This document shows, piece by piece, positions 18,262-25,575 of a stretch of DNA of 64,000 nucleotides. The stretch is from the NCBI GenBank assembly GCA_016795065.1, contig JAEUIU010000049.1, positions 28,954 to 92,953 of the forward strand, written 5' to 3'. Numbering within the stretch: position 1 is the stretch's first letter; every line of letters starts with the position of its first letter. Source of the DNA: Phycisphaerae bacterium (GTDB lineage Bacteria > Planctomycetota > Phycisphaerae > Phycisphaerales > SM1A02). A program made the translations under genes and the position numbers. The notes below the pieces were generated by a model. The model was not told the DNA's origin. It was given only the letters and a program-made list of their open reading frames with translations, and ran no database searches.

Positions 18262-18678
18262 TTACGCCGCGTCGCGGAGTGCCGCGTGCGGAATGTGGTG
18301 TCGGGCGATCATGTGCTCGATTGCAGCGACCTCTTCCGGCCGTAGCGAATCGAACTGAAGCGCACAGCTATGTCGATGCGGTCCGAGGCAACGAGTCCGA
18401 AGGACCTTGGCACTACAGGCAACCCGACAGGCTCCATCGGACACCATGAAGGGAACCGTCGCCCCCAAGGGGGTGCGGCTCACCACCAACGCCCCTTCCG
18501 TCGAGAGGTTGACCAGCTTCCCGGCATTGCAGGTCACCGCTCCACCCATCAGGTACCGCCCAGTCAAGCGGTCATCGACCGGCTCAAAGTGGTGGCTGGC
18601 GTTGGAGGCCTTGGGACGATGGATCGTCTGAGGGCTGTGCGGGGAGAGCTTCGGCGAGTGATGGCGCTTGTCCGACAT
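18262..18678 (-). CDS. PilZ-domain protein (probable cyclic-di-GMP receptor)
   Basis: 138 residues from ATG 18678; a GTG at 18705 would add nine. The pattern RLTGRYLMGGAV, then NLSTEGALVVSRTPLG, and CALQFDSLRPEEVAAIEHMI fits the PilZ beta-barrel and its terminal helix, with an NxSxxG-type ligand motif in NLSTEG. The first RxxxR element is only loosely matched, so cyclic-di-GMP binding is likely but not certain. The N-terminal 40 residues are His/Pro/Lys-rich and appear disordered. It lies downstream of the amidotransferase-like gene on the same strand and ends opposite the sulfotransferase terminator. Confidence 0.65.
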   Translation of the reverse strand: MSDKRHHSPKLSPHSPQTIHRPKASNASHHFEPVDDRLTGRYLMGGAVTCNAGKLVNLSTEGALVVSRTPLGATVPFMVSDGACRVACSAKVLRTRCLGPHRHSCALQFDSLRPEEVAAIEHMIARHHIPHAALRDAA

Positions 18679-18784
18679 GCTCGGAACGATCGGACCTGCG
18701 CCCACCGAGGTTCAGCCCCATTCCCTGAATTGCCGCGACCGCGATCGGAAGAGCCCCCCAAGCGGCACAGCTGGCGCGACCTAC

Positions 18785-19495
18785 TCAGTAATGAAGGTCC
18801 TTCACACGCCCCGCGTTCACCCGGTCGACAGGCATGAGGTAGAGGGCGATCGATTCCGCGAGCCGACGCCCGTGCCGCATGGACCCCTGACCTTGGGTCG
18901 CCCAGCCGGCGGCGACGTCGGCAGCCTCATCGCGCGCCAACGCATCCGTGAGCCACCACTTGTGCTCGAACCCGAACGTGAAGACCCCGACCGAGAAGGA
19001 GCGAACCGCCGGCTTCCCACCCGCCACGGCAGTCGAGCCGAAAGGCGTGCCGCCGTCAGGGAGTTTCGCGATCGACTCCGTCTGGCTGATGGCCGAGGGA
19101 AGCGTCCACGGAATGCCCTTGTAAAGCGGATCCTCGCGGCCAGGGAAATTCAACTTGAGATCGCGCCACCCGCTGTCGCCACCCGCCGCAAGTTCGCCAC
19201 CGAGCGCCTTGACGAGGACGCGAGCCCCGAAGCCGAGGCCGCAGATCGGAATCTGCCGTGCCTGCGCCTCGCGCACCAACGCCATCTCCCCGTCCGCCCA
19301 CGTCGGAGCGTTGGCGAGGAGCATCTGGATGCCATCGCCAAGGACGATCGCATCGACCTCATCAAGGTCATTGGGCAATGGGTCCCCTGCCGCCAATCGC
19401 ACCAATCGGATGCGGTGTCCGTACTCACGGAGCGTTTCGCCAAGAAGGCCGGTCGAACCGGGCTTCACTGCATGATCGAGGAGGAGAGTGGACAT
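18785..19495 (-). CDS. Class I glutamine amidotransferase-like protein lacking the nucleophile cysteine
   Basis: 236 residues from ATG 19495; longer in-frame starts would run into pckA. The fold pattern of class I amidotransferases is seen: an N-terminal Rossmann-like strand (MSTLLLDHAV), a VDAIVLGDG turn, the elbow region IPICGLGFGARVLVKALGGE and FTFGFEHKWWL near the usual His-x-Glu. Aligned with the standard GICxGxQ elbow, the nucleophile Cys is replaced by Gly88, with the only Cys three residues earlier (Cys85); the following His and Gln become Ala and Arg. It is therefore probably not a glutaminase. It may be a regulatory pseudoenzyme or have a different chemistry. Confidence 0.75.
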   Translation of the reverse strand: MSTLLLDHAVKPGSTGLLGETLREYGHRIRLVRLAAGDPLPNDLDEVDAIVLGDGIQMLLANAPTWADGEMALVREAQARQIPICGLGFGARVLVKALGGELAAGGDSGWRDLKLNFPGREDPLYKGIPWTLPSAISQTESIAKLPDGGTPFGSTAVAGGKPAVRSFSVGVFTFGFEHKWWLTDALARDEAADVAAGWATQGQGSMRHGRRLAESIALYLMPVDRVNAGRVKDLHY

Positions 19496-19514
19496 GGGAG
19501 TTCTGAGGATCCGT

Positions 19515-19575
19515 TTCACCCTCGTGAGGTGTCCTGCCCCGAGCTCGTCGAGGCAGGACGCACCACTTCGGTGAA
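19515..19575. repeat. Dispersed hairpin-loop element, copy 2
   Basis: TTCACC (19515-19520) and GGTGAA (19570-19575) bracket an inner stem, GGTGTCCTGCC against GGCAGGACGCACC, with the loop CCGAGCTCGTCGA. It lies between pckA and the amidotransferase-like gene and may terminate pckA transcription. The loop sequence matches elements near 11340 and 44750. Confidence 0.65.
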
Positions 19576-19610
19576 CGCGATGCGATGACCAATCACGACT
19601 GGCGCGGGAC

Positions 19611-21233
19611 TCACGCCCGCGGGCCGGCGGCGCGGACTTCCGGGGTGACTTGGAACCGGGCGTCGTTGTCGCGGAACTTCTTCGCCAGTTCCTTCGCCTT
19701 CGCGTCGTAGGCGGCCTTGTCGTTCCACGTGTTGCGCGGATCGAGGACCTCACTCGGAACACCCGGCACCTCGGTCGGCATGCGGAGGCCGAAGATCGGG
19801 TGCTCGACGTACTTCGCGTTGCGGAGGCTGCCGTTGAGGATGCTGGTGACGAAAGCCCGGGTGTAGCTGAGCTTGAATCGGCTGCCGACGCCGTAGGGAC
19901 CGCCGGTCCAACCAGTGTTGAGGAGCCACACGTCGGTGCCGTGCTTCCTGATCTTCGCGGCGAGTTGCTCGGCGTAGACCATCGGGGGCCGCGGCAGGAA
20001 GACGCCACCGAAGCAGGCCGAGAAGTTCGGCTGCGGCTCGGTCACGCCAGCTTCGGTGCCGGCGAGCTTCGAGGTGTAGCCGTTGATGAAGTAGTACATC
20101 GCCTGCTCAGGCGTGAGCTTCGACACCGGCGGCAGGACGCCGTAGGCATCGGCGGAGAGGAAGACGACGTTCTTCGGGTGGCCACCAACCGAGGGGATCT
20201 TCGCGTCGGGGACGTAGCTCACCGGGTAGGTGACGCGGGTGTTCTCCGTCTTGGCCTGGGAGTCGTAATCGGGGGTGCGGCTGGTCTCGTCGATGAGGAC
20301 GTTCTCAAGCACGCTGCCGAAGCGGATCGCGTTCCAGATCTGCGGCTCGCCCTCCTTCGAGAGCTTGATGCACTTGGCGTAGCAGCCGCCTTCGATGTTG
20401 AAGACGCCCGCGTCGCTCCAGCCGTGCTCGTCGTCGCCGATGAGGGCCCGATGCGGGTCGGCCGAGAGGGTCGTCTTGCCGGTGCCGGAAAGACCGAAGA
20501 AGAGAGCCACGTTGGTCGGGTCCTGCTTGTCGACGTTGGCCGAGCAGTGCATCGGGAAGACCCCGCCACCGACCTTGCCGGCGTCGCTGCCCATCGCGGG
20601 CAGGTCGTGGTTCATCGCGTAGAAGATCGACTTCTTCATCTCGCCGGCGTAGCGGGTGCCGAAGATGAGCACCATGCGACGCTCCAGCGACTGGGCGATG
20701 CAGATGCCGCTCTTGATGCCGTACTCGGCGGGATTGTCGATGCGCATCGCACCGCAGTTGACAATGAGCCAATCGGGCTCAAAGCCCTTGAGGGCAGCGG
20801 GTTCCGCATTGATGAAGAGGGTCTTGGCGAAGAGGGAATGCCATGCCTCTTCAGTGACAACGGAGACCTTCAAGCGGTAGGTCGGGTCGGCGCCGGCGTA
20901 GCCGTCGAAGCGGTAAAGCTCCTTGCGGCTTGACATGTATTTCTTGGCGAGGGCTTCGAGCTTGTCGAAGGCCTCCGGGGTGACCGGTTGGTTGACCTTG
21001 CCCCAGTCGATGTTGTTGTGGATGCCGGCGGTGTCTTCGAGGAACTTGTCGTTTGGACTGCGGCCGGTCCGGTCGCCGGTGTCGCAAGTGATCGCACCGT
21101 TGGACGCGAGGCGCCCCTCTCCGCGTCGCACGGCGTGCTCGACGAGCACCGGGACAGCGAGGTTCGAGTGGATCGTGCCGCCCATCAGGGAGGCGAGGAA
21201 GTCAGCAGCGCGGGAGCGGACGGCGGTAGCCAT
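19611..21233 (-). CDS. pckA: Phosphoenolpyruvate carboxykinase (ATP)
   Basis: 540 residues from ATG 21233. It converts oxaloacetate and ATP to phosphoenolpyruvate, CO2 and ADP, the entry step of gluconeogenesis in the cytoplasm. The kinase-1a P-loop GLSGTGKTTLSADP spans about 247-260, followed by GDDEHGWSDAGVFNIEGG, the metal-binding and PEPCK signature segment. GDRTGRSPNDKF near residue 53 and NTGWTGGPYG near the C-terminus are further family blocks. Length agrees with bacterial ATP-type enzymes. An in-frame start 13 codons upstream exists but adds non-family sequence. A dispersed hairpin element lies just downstream. Confidence 0.97.
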   Translation of the reverse strand: MATAVRSRAADFLASLMGGTIHSNLAVPVLVEHAVRRGEGRLASNGAITCDTGDRTGRSPNDKFLEDTAGIHNNIDWGKVNQPVTPEAFDKLEALAKKYMSSRKELYRFDGYAGADPTYRLKVSVVTEEAWHSLFAKTLFINAEPAALKGFEPDWLIVNCGAMRIDNPAEYGIKSGICIAQSLERRMVLIFGTRYAGEMKKSIFYAMNHDLPAMGSDAGKVGGGVFPMHCSANVDKQDPTNVALFFGLSGTGKTTLSADPHRALIGDDEHGWSDAGVFNIEGGCYAKCIKLSKEGEPQIWNAIRFGSVLENVLIDETSRTPDYDSQAKTENTRVTYPVSYVPDAKIPSVGGHPKNVVFLSADAYGVLPPVSKLTPEQAMYYFINGYTSKLAGTEAGVTEPQPNFSACFGGVFLPRPPMVYAEQLAAKIRKHGTDVWLLNTGWTGGPYGVGSRFKLSYTRAFVTSILNGSLRNAKYVEHPIFGLRMPTEVPGVPSEVLDPRNTWNDKAAYDAKAKELAKKFRDNDARFQVTPEVRAAGPRA

Positions 21234-21536
21234 TGGGATGGACTCGAATGAGAGGCGTATCTGGGGCCGCACGCCGGACGCTCACGCAAGGGCGACGTCT
21301 CGGCGGGCCGAAGCCGGAAACCAAGCAATCACAAGCGGTCACTGTATCACCAAGCCCGATTCGCCTTGCAGCCGCGGTGTGCCGTTGACCCTTCCCCGAG
21401 CCTCGGCTATTGTGCGACCCATCGACGCCGATTTCCGACGTCGGTTATGACGCGCGTCAGCCGTCAGGAGGGACTCCCGGACCACCAGCCCGGAGTACCC
21501 ACTGACCCCCCCGCTGACCCCATCGCGTCCCCAGAT

Positions 21537-21610
21537 GGTGACCGTAGCTCAGCTGGTAGAGCACCGGGTTGTGGTCCCGGACGTCGCGGGTTCGAGCCCC
21601 GTCGGTCACC
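21537..21610 (+). tRNA. tRNA-His (GTG)
   Basis: Acceptor stem GTGACCG (21538-21544) pairs with CGGTCAC (21603-21609). An extra G-1 (21537) faces C73 (21610), the identity pair of tRNA-His. U8-A9, the D-arm GCTCAGCTGGTAGAGC, the anticodon loop TTGTGGT with GTG, and the T-arm GGTTCGAGCCC are all present. CCA is not encoded. Parts of the 3' half are repeated immediately downstream. Confidence 0.95.
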
Positions 21611-21848
21611 CTGCGCCGGTGCTGCGCACGGCGAGAAAGCCGAGACAGAGAGCCGAGACAGAGATGGAAACGGAGTCAGACGGGGCTCGAACCCTCGGCG
21701 CAGCCGACGCAGACAAGTCTCGAGCCCCGTCGGTCACCCTGCGCCGAACGAGAGTTCGGCGAGAGAGCCGAAGCAGAGAGCCGAGACAGAGGTGGAAACG
21801 AAGTCAGACGGGGCTCGAACTCGGCTGCTTGTCTTGTGCTCTCAGCCT
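21593..21848. repeat. Two tandem copies of a 128-base unit derived from the 3' end of tRNA-His
   Basis: The second copy begins at 21721, exactly 128 bases after the T-arm/acceptor sequence at 21593 (CGAGCCCCGTCGGTCACCCT in both). Each unit also carries an inverted copy of the same tRNA segment (GACGGGGCTCGAA at 21679-21691 and 21807-21819), so each unit can fold on itself. The spacer between the inverted copies is A/G-rich (GAGAGCCGAGACAGAG). The end of the downstream minus-strand membrane-protein gene lies inside the second unit. Confidence 0.85.
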
Positions 21849-22676
21849 GCGTTGGCTTCGGCGTGTCCAGGGTTCGCCGCATTCTTGGCAACGGAGACGT
21901 GCATTGCCCTTGCCTCGAGAGCGGGCGTGGCCGCAATGGAAGCAGAGATTGCGCCGCAAGGATTGGCGTTGCTGGCGAGTGGCGAGCAGGACGACGAAGG
22001 GCCCCAGCAACCACAAGAGTGATGCCAACCCGAGGGCGAGGCTCCAACTTGAGCTCGTCGCGCAGAAGCAGCCCTTTCGGTGACGGACAAAAAGATCGAT
22101 CGGAAAGAGGACACCGAGCCCGATGGCGGTCGACCCGAGCAAGGGCGTCATCAGCCGGTCGATGGCGACCGGGTCGTAGGCTCGGCTTCGCCGCCAAAGG
22201 TAGCGCCCCCATAGAACCCACGACGGAAAGAAAACGGCGATGGGCAGCGTGATGAACGGATACGCCGGGGTGTTCTCGAGGGCTTCCACTGCCTCTTTCT
22301 CGGTCAACAGCTCGAGGGACGCCCAAGCCATGAGAGCCAAGATCAACGCCGCCAGAAAGGAGACCATGATCACGCTCTTGACGAACGAGCGTGGCCGCTT
22401 GGCGACCGCGGGAGGGCGGTAGATCGGAAGGAGGAAGATCGCCTGTAAGAGGACAATGCCAGCGGCGATGATGGCGTACACCCCAATGAGTTCGGCGTCC
22501 CCGCTGAATATGCCCGACAAGAGTTCGTCGAGCACCCTCCATCCTCCGGGATCCTCCATGGGGACGAGCAGCGGCGTGCCGAGCAGGGCAGCGACAAACG
22601 TGGCGATGAAACTCACCAGCATGTACCGGGCGAGACCGAGCCAGCCCCCTGCCTTGGGCATTGTCCTTTCCATCAA
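21804..22676 (-). CDS. Multi-pass membrane protein with C-terminal zinc ribbon
   Basis: 290 residues. About six hydrophobic helices: YMLVSFIATFVAALLG, LIGVYAIIAAGIVLLQAIFL, VIMVSFLAALILALMAW, FITLPIAVFFPSWVLWG, LLGSTAIGLGVLFPIDLF and LALGLASLLWLLGPFVVLLA. They are followed by a cytoplasmic-looking zinc ribbon, CFHCGHARS...LRCQECGEPW (about 244-267). The start could be ATG 22676, or 22661 at the second Met. The last codons and stop fall within the tRNA-His-derived repeat, so the C-terminus (DKQPSSSPV) has probably been altered by that repeat. Function is unknown. It is divergent from the nitrilase-family gene. Confidence 0.65.
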   Translation of the reverse strand: MMERTMPKAGGWLGLARYMLVSFIATFVAALLGTPLLVPMEDPGGWRVLDELLSGIFSGDAELIGVYAIIAAGIVLLQAIFLLPIYRPPAVAKRPRSFVKSVIMVSFLAALILALMAWASLELLTEKEAVEALENTPAYPFITLPIAVFFPSWVLWGRYLWRRSRAYDPVAIDRLMTPLLGSTAIGLGVLFPIDLFVRHRKGCFCATSSSWSLALGLASLLWLLGPFVVLLATRQQRQSLRRNLCFHCGHARSRGKGNARLRCQECGEPWTRRSQRRLRAQDKQPSSSPV

Positions 22677-22760
22677 TCACCTTTTACCCGCCAGAAGAAG
22701 AACCTGTCAGCGCAACCGCGATCTCACCCGATCCCGACGCCTCCGTACACTGGCAGTCCC

Positions 22761-23549
22761 ATGCTCTTTGCTGCCGTTCAGTTCGACATCGCGTGGCATG
22801 ATGCAGCAACCAGCCGTGAACGGGCAACCCGTTTGATCGACCAGGCCAGGCTTCCCGCGGGCTCCATGGCGGTCCTGCCCGAGCTTGGCGATGTTGGCTT
22901 CACCATTGACCTTGACCGCGTCACGCCTTCGGATGCGCCCCGTTGGGCTGGTGACGAGGCGAGGCGGCGCGGAATTCACATGGCAGTTGGGTATCCCCGG
23001 CGGGCCGAGGATGGCTTCGGGCGGAATGAATGCGTCATCGCTCTGCCGGATGGGCGGATGTCGGTCCCCTATGCCAAGGTGCACCCATTTGGGTTTGGTC
23101 GCGAGACCGAGGCGTATCGAGGCGGGCGACGCCTGTCATTGACGCGGGTGGGGCCTTTCACCGCCTGTCCCTTGGTGTGTTACGACTTGCGGTTCCCGGA
23201 ACTCTGGCGCCTCGCCACCCTTGCTGGCGCTGACTTGTTCCTCATCGGTGCTTCATGGCCCGCCGCCCGCCAGCAGCATTGGCGGGCGCTCTTGATCGCT
23301 CGTGCCATCGAGAATCAGGCGTATGTGGTCGCGGCGAACCGCATCGGCGATGATCCGAGCCTTCACTATGGCGGCGGTTCGATGATCATCTCCCCGACCG
23401 GCGAGGTGCTAGCTGAAGCGGACGACCAGCCGGTCGCGCTGACGGCCCCCGCAGATCACGCGGCGCTCGTTGCCTGGCGCACGAAGTTCCCGGCATTACG
23501 GGACGTCCACCGCGACTTGTTGGGAGAGATCCCCGTCGACCGCTCCTGA
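22761..23549 (+). CDS. Carbon-nitrogen hydrolase (nitrilase superfamily, omega-amidase-like)
   Basis: 262 residues. It hydrolyses non-peptide C-N bonds in amides or nitriles in the cytoplasm. The catalytic triad is complete: Glu41 (VLPELGDVGFT), Lys106 (YAKVHPFGFG) and Cys140 (VCYDLRFPELWR). IGASWPAARQQHW and AIENQAYVVAANRIG are further family blocks. RFPELWR after the Cys resembles omega-amidases and related deaminating amidases that act on 2-oxoglutaramate, but the substrate is not proven. It is the only gene of this pathway here, with 84 bases between it and the divergent membrane-protein gene. Confidence 0.92.
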   Translation: MLFAAVQFDIAWHDAATSRERATRLIDQARLPAGSMAVLPELGDVGFTIDLDRVTPSDAPRWAGDEARRRGIHMAVGYPRRAEDGFGRNECVIALPDGRMSVPYAKVHPFGFGRETEAYRGGRRLSLTRVGPFTACPLVCYDLRFPELWRLATLAGADLFLIGASWPAARQQHWRALLIARAIENQAYVVAANRIGDDPSLHYGGGSMIISPTGEVLAEADDQPVALTAPADHAALVAWRTKFPALRDVHRDLLGEIPVDRS

Positions 23550-23889
23550 CGCGACCGAGATTTCTCCCGCTGCTCCCAGCGGAAAGCGATCGCATCGACG
23601 ACGTTCGCTGGGAGCGAGAACCTTGAGGATGTCCGTGGATTACCTGCCGCGTGGGGCGCTGCGCGAAAGGGATCATTGACGGTCGCCCCCCCACAACTAC
23701 ACTGCGGCGCGTTGGGTCATGCATCGCGATGCGCGATTCAGGATCCATCACACCGCGTCAACTCCTCGCACAGGACGTGCACGGAGAAAGCCCGATTCCG
23801 CGATGCATCACGCATGCTCGCGGAAGCGCTGCGGTGCGAGCGCAACACCTCGCTCGACGGGCGTGAGATGGCCAACGCAGGAGGCGGAC
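23550..23889. other. Intergenic region downstream of the nitrilase-family gene
   Basis: 340 bases. It holds a 10-bp inverted repeat (GCTCCCAGCG at 23572-23581 with CGCTGGGAGC at 23606-23615) that may terminate the upstream gene. The frame of the next gene is open from 23719, but the segment before 23890 is Arg/His/Ser-rich and does not look coding. Confidence 0.5.
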
Positions 23890-24675
23890 ATGAGCGTCTC
23901 GTCACAGCCGACCGTACAGCCCATCCCTGCCCGCCCCACCGCTCTTGCGGTGCCACCGATGATCGAACGAAGCCTCGAAGACCGCATCCGCCGCGAATTC
24001 TTCGCTCGAGCTTCGAGCAATGCAACGCGCTACGGCGTCACGCCCGACGATGTGCTGTCTCACCTTCGTGGCGCTCACCTGACGCTGACGCCGGGTCCTG
24101 CCCGCGTGTTGGCGTTCATGGACGACATCGTGCTCGCCGTTGCGTGCGTGCGCAACCACCCGCGGGCTTGGCACGATGCTTGGGGAAAGCATGAATCCGC
24201 GATGATTCGGGCCTGCCATGCCCGACTCGACCACGCGTCAGCAGTGGTCTTCACCCGTCGCTTCTGGGTGGACATGCACTTCATCAGCACCCACGGCGAG
24301 CCCGTTGAGGCCGACCCCAAAGGCGACGGCGATGAGCCCGCTTCAACCATGCTCGCCCCGTGGCCGCTCCGCTTTTACGTCGGGGTCCGCCCGCTGCGAG
24401 TCTGGCTGAGCGACCGACTCCTAGCCCGGCTTGAGCATGAGATTGCCACCGGCGCGATCGTCTCGACGGCTCGGAGCCATTCCAAGACGGACGGGGCCGG
24501 CCGGGTGAAGCCGATTGCCGAGCAGTCGCTGCACGAGTCGACCGAGGCGCTTTTGGGCCCCGGAACATCGAGCGGGGCCCATGCCCGCAAGAGTTGGATC
24601 AGTCCAACGGCCAGACGGCGCGCCACTCCCGTCGAGCCGGTCATCCGACTCCGCTTGGTCGACGGCGGAACCTGA
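23890..24675 (+). CDS. Hypothetical protein, possibly related to sigma-70-like proteins
   Basis: 261 residues from ATG 23890, which has GGAGG at 23880-23884 at good spacing; the reading frame extends upstream without support. The region VTPDDVLSHLR followed by FMDDIVLAVACVRNHPRAWH, then a helix and RRFWVDM, is reminiscent of region 2 of planctomycete ECF-like factors, but no region 4 helix-turn-helix is visible. The C-terminal part is Arg/Ser-rich. There is no signal peptide. The likeness is weak, and the gene is best treated as uncharacterised. Confidence 0.6.
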   Translation: MSVSSQPTVQPIPARPTALAVPPMIERSLEDRIRREFFARASSNATRYGVTPDDVLSHLRGAHLTLTPGPARVLAFMDDIVLAVACVRNHPRAWHDAWGKHESAMIRACHARLDHASAVVFTRRFWVDMHFISTHGEPVEADPKGDGDEPASTMLAPWPLRFYVGVRPLRVWLSDRLLARLEHEIATGAIVSTARSHSKTDGAGRVKPIAEQSLHESTEALLGPGTSSGAHARKSWISPTARRRATPVEPVIRLRLVDGGT

Positions 24676-24828
24676 CCTGGTCCGGACGAGAGGGTCCTCT
24701 CAGCCGTCGGTTGCGCATAACCCGCAAGGAGCGGAAAGCAATCGGCCTTCCTCGCTTGACAGCGGCACGGTCTTCCGTACTCTGTACATCCCGCTTGGCT
24801 GACCGCTGAGCGGTGTCAACGCTCTTTG

Positions 24829-24901
24829 GGCAACTTAGCTCAGTTGGTAGAGCACCGCATTGAAAATGCGGGTGTCCGCGGTTCAAGTCCGCGAGTTGCC
24901 A
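24829..24901 (+). tRNA. tRNA-Phe (GAA)
   Basis: Acceptor stem GGCAACT (24829-24835) pairs with AGTTGCC (24894-24900), with discriminator A at 24901. The D-arm GCTCAGTTGGTAGAGC, anticodon stem CCGCA/TGCGG with loop TTGAAAA (GAA), and T-arm GCGGTTCAAGTCCGC are all present. CCA is not encoded. A strong terminator follows five bases later. Confidence 0.96.
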
Positions 24902-24905
24902 TGCG

Positions 24906-24944
24906 AAAACGGCCCGTCCGATTCAGGACGGGCCGTTTTCTTTT
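24906..24944 (+). terminator. Intrinsic terminator of tRNA-Phe
   Basis: A perfect 14-bp stem (24906-24919 with 24926-24939), six-base loop GATTCA, ending in TTTTCTTTT. The A-run on the other strand also lets it serve the convergent gene that ends at 24968. Confidence 0.93.
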
Positions 24945-24967
24945 GCTTCGGTCGGGTCCCCTTCGGT

Positions 24968-25450
24968 TCAGGCCGCTTCGATGCTGCTGTCGAAGCCGCG
25001 CCGGATGATCTCCTCGTCCATTCCGATCATCGGGAAGCGCTTGGAGAGGTGGTTGGCCAGCTCTTCCGGCGAGACGAGCACGAAGAAGACCGGCGCTGCG
25101 ATATGGGTTGTCGCAAAGCGCAGGGCCCGAGGGAGGGCCGGCACACACGTGGCGACGATGAGTTGGTCGTCCTCATAGCGAAGCGGCGCACATCGGAATT
25201 GCCATGCCTGTCGCCGCGTGATGGTCTGCTCGGCGTCGAGATCGATCTCATCCAAGCGGGCCGCGACATCCGCGACCAACGAGGCGTACTGCTGGGCCCA
25301 TGCCCCTTCGACGACCTTGGGATGTACCCCGAAGAGCCGCTCGCAGACCGAGCCGAATGGCTCGCCACTGGCCACCTGTTCGGCCACGGCGCGATCCACC
25401 TGCTCTTGGCTCAGGACTCGGTTCTGGACCAGCAACTCACCGATCTTCAT
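24968..25450 (-). CDS. Stand-alone GspE/PilB N-terminal domain protein
   Basis: 160 residues from ATG 25450, with GAAGGG about ten bases upstream; a GTG at 25459 sits too close to that site. Residues 1-60 (MKIGELLVQNRVLSQEQVDR, then FGSVCERLF) and 95-150 (RCAPLRYEDDQLIVATC, then FVLVSPEELANHL) match the N-terminal domain of type II secretion and type IV pilus assembly ATPases. Some members bind cyclic-di-GMP (MshE type). There is no ATPase domain, so this is not a motor. It may be a free signalling or adaptor domain, perhaps linked to cyclic-di-GMP like the PilZ protein at 18262. Confidence 0.75.
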   Translation of the reverse strand: MKIGELLVQNRVLSQEQVDRAVAEQVASGEPFGSVCERLFGVHPKVVEGAWAQQYASLVADVAARLDEIDLDAEQTITRRQAWQFRCAPLRYEDDQLIVATCVPALPRALRFATTHIAAPVFFVLVSPEELANHLSKRFPMIGMDEEIIRRGFDSSIEAA

Positions 25451-25575
25451 GACGATCACCCTTCATCAGCGGCCGGACTGGAATCTCGGACGGTACTCCG
25501 CTCGGCGCCCCGCACAGGACGCCAGCGCACGGGAAGTGCGACCGATGGATCATCGACCGGTCGTCGCCGAAGGGT

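Noticed and set aside
18370..18837. Plus-strand frame opposite the PilZ gene
   Set aside because: It has no ribosome site, has random-looking composition, and would run through the PilZ reading frame.
21721..21820. Second tRNA gene or tRNA pseudogene
   Set aside because: Only the T-arm and acceptor 3' strand are repeated; no D-arm or anticodon arm is present.
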